From Aeromicrobium sp. (lineage in GTDB: Bacteria > Actinomycetota > Actinomycetes > Propionibacteriales > Nocardioidaceae), in the NCBI GenBank assembly GCA_014377785.1, contig JACMOZ010000150.1:1-47702 (forward strand): 47,702 nucleotides of DNA, in the 5' to 3' direction. The translations under genes and the position numbers were made by a program. The notes under the pieces are model-generated. The model had not been told where the DNA came from and did no database searches. It worked only from the letters and a program-made list of their open reading frames with translations. Shown here in pieces: positions 42,374 through 47,702 of the stretch. Within the stretch, counting starts at the first letter, position 1. Each line of letters opens with the position of its first letter.

Positions 42374-42474
42374 GCGGGCGAAGCCCGCGAGTCGGGCAGC
42401 GGCGAAGCCGCGGATGAGCGCGAGGTACGAGCGCGGCCCGGGTACCACTCGCGGGGGCGGGGGCAGCGCTCATC
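42374..42474. repeat. Cluster of GC-rich hairpins between narK and the aspartokinase gene
   Basis: Two consecutive short hairpins with a GAA loop, GCGGGC-GAA-GCCCGC (42374-42388) and GCGGC-GAA-GCCGC (42399-42411), are followed by a wider inverted repeat, GATGAGCGC (42413-42421) with GCGCTCATC (42466-42474). The remainder of the gap to 42570 holds TAGACT (42496-42501) and TAGATT (42528-42533), possible -10 elements for ask. The block may terminate nar transcription or act as a structured leader. Confidence 0.5.
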
Positions 42475-42570
42475 GGCCGTCCCGAGCCCAACCGGTAGAC
42501 TTGACTGTACGCAGCGTCGCGCACCGTTAGATTTCTCCAGACGAGGTTGCCACCGCAAAGGATTTGGCCT

Positions 42571-44906
<2,336 letters not shown>

Positions 44907-44932
44907 ACGAATTTCGTCGAAACCAGCTTGAG

Positions 44933-45976
44933 TCAGATTTTCTGGCTCGGCGTGAACGGCACAAAATCGACCTGTTCGGCGTTGCCGATCAGGGTGCCGC
45001 CGGGCAAGTCGAACTCCTCGGCATGCTTGGGCGCCACGAGGCAATTCGTGCCGTAATAGTCGCTCTGGCCGTCCCAGCCGCCCGGCCCGGGCTCGGCGAC
45101 CGCCGTGAGTTGGCTGTCGATGTCCTCGCCCAGCAGAAGCGGCAGCGCATCGGTGCACACTCGGCTGATCTTCGCCCAATTGGCGTCATGAGGATCGGTG
45201 AGATCTACCGATTTCACGAACGCATCCCCGAAGGCCCTGCGCGCATCGAAGCTGAAAAACATTTCGCCGTAATGCTCCTCATCGCATGGTGTCAACGCGC
45301 GTTGTCCCTTGCCGTCGTATGTCACACATTGACGACGGACCAACGGAAAATCCTTCGTTAGGTAGTCCGCGTAGGCGGGAAGTTCGGTTTTCGCCTTAAC
45401 CGGTTGCGGGCCCACGTCGTTGGTGGTGATGATGTGCTTCGTGTAGCGGATCGAGCACACCAGCTTGGCGTCGCCGTCGATCCAGTTGGCCGTCGGAGTC
45501 AGGTTGAGCCAATTGAGCGCGCCGCCCATCACCGGATCGACGCCGGCCTCACTGGCCGCCTTGCCGGCGATTCTGAGTTTCGACAGCCCCGCAGCTTTGA
45601 GGGTCGCCTGGCCGCAACTGGCTGAGGCAAATTGCTCGAATTTCGTTTTCAGTGCGCTCTCGTCTTTGACAGTGGCGAGCTGTTTGCGGTTGGCTGCCCG
45701 ATCGGCTTTGGTGTTGCCCGTAAGGAATTGTTTCGGCACGGCGATGACATCGACGACTTCGTATACATGCGATTTCGTGCAGTCGACAACGTCGTTGAAG
45801 TCCGGCGCGAGGTCGTCAAAGTCCTTGATCTCCTGGCCGATGCATTGGCCGGCTTTGGGTATTGGGGCCTTCTCTTCGGCCCGCGGCGATGTGCCGGACT
45901 TGGTACAGCCGGCGGCCAGCAGGCATACGGCCAGCAGCCCAATAGACAGGACGGCCGCACGACGAAAGACCTTCAC
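44933..45976 (-). CDS. Lipoprotein with septum-formation-type repeats
   Basis: This 347-residue lipoprotein has a signal ending in lipobox LAAGC (about residues 20-24). Two copies of the actinobacterial septum-formation motif are visible: AGQCIGQ with VVDCTKSHVYEVVDV (about 42-78), and RRQCVTYDG with LTPCDEEHYGEMFFS (about 214-244). The paired cysteines and the C-x-x-x-H pattern suggest disulfides. Members of this family are extracellular, and a link to cell division has been proposed for some of them. The GTG at 45976 is the start. Confidence 0.75.
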   Translation of the reverse strand: MKVFRRAAVLSIGLLAVCLLAAGCTKSGTSPRAEEKAPIPKAGQCIGQEIKDFDDLAPDFNDVVDCTKSHVYEVVDVIAVPKQFLTGNTKADRAANRKQLATVKDESALKTKFEQFASASCGQATLKAAGLSKLRIAGKAASEAGVDPVMGGALNWLNLTPTANWIDGDAKLVCSIRYTKHIITTNDVGPQPVKAKTELPAYADYLTKDFPLVRRQCVTYDGKGQRALTPCDEEHYGEMFFSFDARRAFGDAFVKSVDLTDPHDANWAKISRVCTDALPLLLGEDIDSQLTAVAEPGPGGWDGQSDYYGTNCLVAPKHAEEFDLPGGTLIGNAEQVDFVPFTPSQKI

Positions 45977-46089
45977 AATTTTCCGTCTCTGAACGCAAAG
46001 AATTCTTCGAGGGCGCGCGGGTCAGTGACAAAAGTGCCAGTCACCAACCATTTTGGCCCCGTCATGTCGTCCACCCTATTTGGCCTATG

Positions 46090-46839
46090 TCATTGGGGTT
46101 GGGCGCGGCTGGAATCGGCGAGAGTAACCGCACGATGCGCTATCGCGTAGGCTGTGGCGCCAAGTAGCGGCAGGACGAGCCACGCCCACACTCCGTCGAC
46201 GACGTTGAGGAAGAATGCCATGATCGCTAACAAGGTGAGGCAGACACCAAGGAAACTTGTCGCCCGCGGTTGGCGGACATGCAGCTTGGCGAGAAGGTAT
46301 TCGCCGAGCGCAAAGGCGATGAACGCGACGATGACCACGGTAAGCGAACCCCAACGACCGCCGCCGGTGGAAGTGCCGCGCAGTTGGCTGAATCCCATCG
46401 CGAAGAGGGCGGTGACGCCGACCGTGATGAGTCCGATGAGCACTCCGACGATCGCTGAGGCTCGGGTCTGCTCGATTCGTGGAAGTCGATAGGCGCGAAC
46501 ACTCGCGAAGGCCGAACCGGTAGCCGAACCGACCTTGTTGGCCACCCCTTTGGCGCCGCCGGTGACGGCCGAGGCCGCCTTGCCGGTTTGCTGGCTTACC
46601 GCCCTTCCGGCTACTCCGGCCTTTTTACCAAGATCGCGCGAAGGCTTCGGAGCGGTGACTTTCGCCTTGGACTGAGTCGTTTTTGGCGGAGCAGCTTTTG
46701 CGGCGGGCATGAATCGGGTCGCCGTCGGGCGGCCATAGCGAATGGTCGGGGCAGGCTTCTTGGCAATCGGCCGCCTGACGACCGTCTTCTTCACCACCCG
46801 CTTGGCGGCTTTCTTTGCAGGTTCCTGCTCCTTAGCCAT
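46090..46839 (-). CDS. Membrane protein with a basic, Lys/Ala-rich N terminus
   Basis: I do not recognise this 249-residue protein. Residues 1-110 are rich in Lys, Ala and Pro (AKKAAKRVVKKTVVRRP), like a histone-H1-type or ribosome-associated tail. Residues 125-235 hold four membrane helices. The ATG at 46839 is preferred over 46857 because GGAAGAA lies eight bases upstream. The basic tail could bind nucleic acid or acidic lipids at the membrane; that is inference. Confidence 0.65.
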   Translation of the reverse strand: MAKEQEPAKKAAKRVVKKTVVRRPIAKKPAPTIRYGRPTATRFMPAAKAAPPKTTQSKAKVTAPKPSRDLGKKAGVAGRAVSQQTGKAASAVTGGAKGVANKVGSATGSAFASVRAYRLPRIEQTRASAIVGVLIGLITVGVTALFAMGFSQLRGTSTGGGRWGSLTVVIVAFIAFALGEYLLAKLHVRQPRATSFLGVCLTLLAIMAFFLNVVDGVWAWLVLPLLGATAYAIAHRAVTLADSSRAQPQ

Positions 46840-46934
46840 GGGGCGATTCTTCCACACGGTGCGCAGCCGAGATTACGGAAAAGGTTGCGATCTGGTGGAC
46901 TTTGGGCAGCGCGACCTCTGTGCATCCCAACTCC

Positions 46935-47269
46935 TCACATAACGTCGAGGCCGAGCGAGTGGGCCACCTGCCCCTGATCCGCATCGCGGGAAGCGAAGAG
47001 GAGAGCCTCGCCGGCCTTTGTCAGCGCGCCGCTCACCTCGATGCGTGTCCAGGCGCCGGTTATGAGAATCGTGTCGCCGTTGATCACCGAATGTGGCGCT
47101 CGGCGTCGAGGATTCCTTCATCCACGGGGCCGATGGCCTTCGATTCTGCAATCGCGTCTTCACGCGAGTATGCGACGACAGCGAGGTCACCCCAATTCAT
47201 GTCCGTGATTCCGAGAGCCGCGATCCTCTGATTCAGACGGTCCCGCGTTGAATCAGATTGGCTTCGCAC
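46935..47269 (-). pseudogene. Frameshifted remnant of an unrecognised gene
   Basis: On the minus strand one frame (47269-47084) reads TRDRLNQRIAALGITDMNWG and AVVAYSREDAIAESKAIG, then stops. A second frame immediately continues with well-formed protein-like sequence, INGDTILITGAWTRIEVSG and ending LGLDVM at 46935. A stop also lies just upstream of the first part. The simplest reading is a gene that lost its N terminus and suffered one frameshift near 47090. I do not recognise the family. Confidence 0.45.
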
Positions 47270-47304
47270 GGCAAGGGGCTACCAGGGCCGAGACGAAACC
47301 CCAT

Positions 47305-47341
47305 AAAAAAACTCCTGATCCTGCAAAATGCAGGTTCAGGA
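47305..47341 (-). terminator. Strong intrinsic terminator on the minus strand
   Basis: TCCTGATCCTGCA (47313-47325) and TGCAGGTTCAGGA (47329-47341) pair over 13 positions with one mismatch and a 3-base loop. On the minus strand the stem is followed by seven U residues (A-run at 47305-47311). It would end a transcript coming from the right edge of the window. Confidence 0.75.
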
Positions 47342-47345
47342 CTTT

Positions 47346-47685
47346 CCTATGTCCTCAGGCATCACATTGGTCGGGCTACTCCCCCACCTCGCTGCGCTGT
47401 GAGTGTTGTTTCTGGCTGACCTGCGGTTGGCTGGTAGGGCAGGTCGCTTGTTGCTGTCATGGTCGTGACTCATCGCTGCGCTGACCCCTTTGGGGTGTCT
47501 TTGTCGAGACTCGTCCGATTATGGCGGTGGCCGGTGGCCGGCCCTGCCCATCGCATTGGCTTGATTAGAAGCCTGTCCAAACCTCGGGTTGTGACTCATC
47601 ACAGTGGTGCCGCGCGGTGATCTCCTCAGGGTCCGGCCACCGGTCTGACGACCGGTCCCACCCAAATGAGGAAGGAACATCGCCA
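47346..47685 (+). other. Structured non-coding region, candidate left end of an IS110-type element
   Basis: No credible gene lies here. The region holds near-identical 14-mers GGTCGTGACTCATC (47461-47474) and GGTTGTGACTCATC (47587-47600), and an 11-bp direct repeat TCGCTGCGCTG (47389-47399 and 47473-47483). A perfect 11-bp inverted repeat pairs CCGGTGGCCGG (47531-47541) with CCGGCCACCGG (47633-47643), and a hairpin CCGGTC-TGAC-GACCGG lies at 47640-47655. It runs into a gene start at 47686 that resembles IS110 transposases. In IS110 elements the non-coding end before the transposase encodes the bridge RNA; that role here is inference. Confidence 0.4.
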
Positions 47686-47702
47686 ATGCCTATCGTTGCA
47701 GA
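47686..47702 (+). CDS. Start of a gene cut by the window edge, possibly an IS110-family transposase
   Basis: ATG at 47686 follows the strong ribosome site GAGGAAGGA (47669-47677). Only MPIVA plus part of a sixth codon (GA) is visible. Many actinobacterial IS110 transposases begin with a very similar M-x-I-V-A before their DEDD-type RuvC domain. The long structured non-coding region in front also fits that family. Five residues cannot prove it. Confidence 0.4.

Noticed and set aside
42324-42570. Lysine riboswitch before lysC
   Set aside because: The region has hairpins, but none of the conserved L-box elements can be recognised.

Overview
The window is high-GC DNA from an actinobacterium (Actinomycetota). 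The evidence is IdeR/DtxR-type iron boxes, lipoboxes and GTG/TTG starts, a run of apparently leaderless promoters, a LytR_C protein, a ThrE-type exporter, an ask-asd operon and a DUF222-HNH (13E12-type) remnant. The set of families would suit the Propionibacteriales or a related order, but nothing here fixes the genus.

Layout. 130-7490: a small Cdd1-type helix-hairpin-helix protein, then an iron-regulated block. This holds a ferric-iron ABC transporter (FbpA/B/C-like, 488-4100) and a very unusual single chain of adenylation domain, carrier domain and membrane acyltransferase (4160-6730), each preceded by an IdeR box. 7487-13335: envelope and lipid genes (PlsC, lipoprotein esterase, K+/H+ antiporter, LytR_C pair, PAP2 phosphatase) and a haloalkane dehalogenase. 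13457-13695: tRNA-Ser(GGA) and the SRP RNA. 13781-24248: an OafA-like acyltransferase with an SGNH domain, a two-gene acyl-CoA dehydrogenase operon behind a palindromic operator, a lipase, an ABC exporter operon with a LolA-like partner, a decayed DUF222-HNH gene and a ThrE exporter.

24333-44906: a housekeeping backbone (dnaX, recR, ask-asd) broken up by accessory genes. A PabB-PabC-PabA triple fusion follows dnaX. Next is an accessory patch (SRPBCC/ArsR pair, DinB-like protein, chlorite dismutase, a winged-helix regulator with a membrane partner). After recR comes a respiratory nitrate reductase locus, narGHJI-narK, with a divergent MFS gene. 44933 to the end: a septum-formation-type lipoprotein, a basic membrane protein, a frameshifted remnant, a strong minus-strand terminator, and what looks like the left part of an IS110-family element with a structured non-coding leader.

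How the genes work together. The first block imports and responds to iron, and under iron limitation probably makes an acyl modification of an envelope or secreted acceptor. NarGHJI with NarK supports anaerobic nitrate respiration. A NarG-type enzyme can also reduce chlorate to chlorite, which the chlorite dismutase about 3 kb upstream could destroy. The triple Pab protein would carry chorismate to p-aminobenzoate in one polypeptide for folate. Ask-Asd makes aspartate semialdehyde for lysine/DAP, threonine and methionine.

The most novel items are the A-carrier-AT3 protein under an IdeR box, the PabB-PabC-PabA order, the cld/nar neighbourhood, and the possible bridge-RNA region at the right edge.
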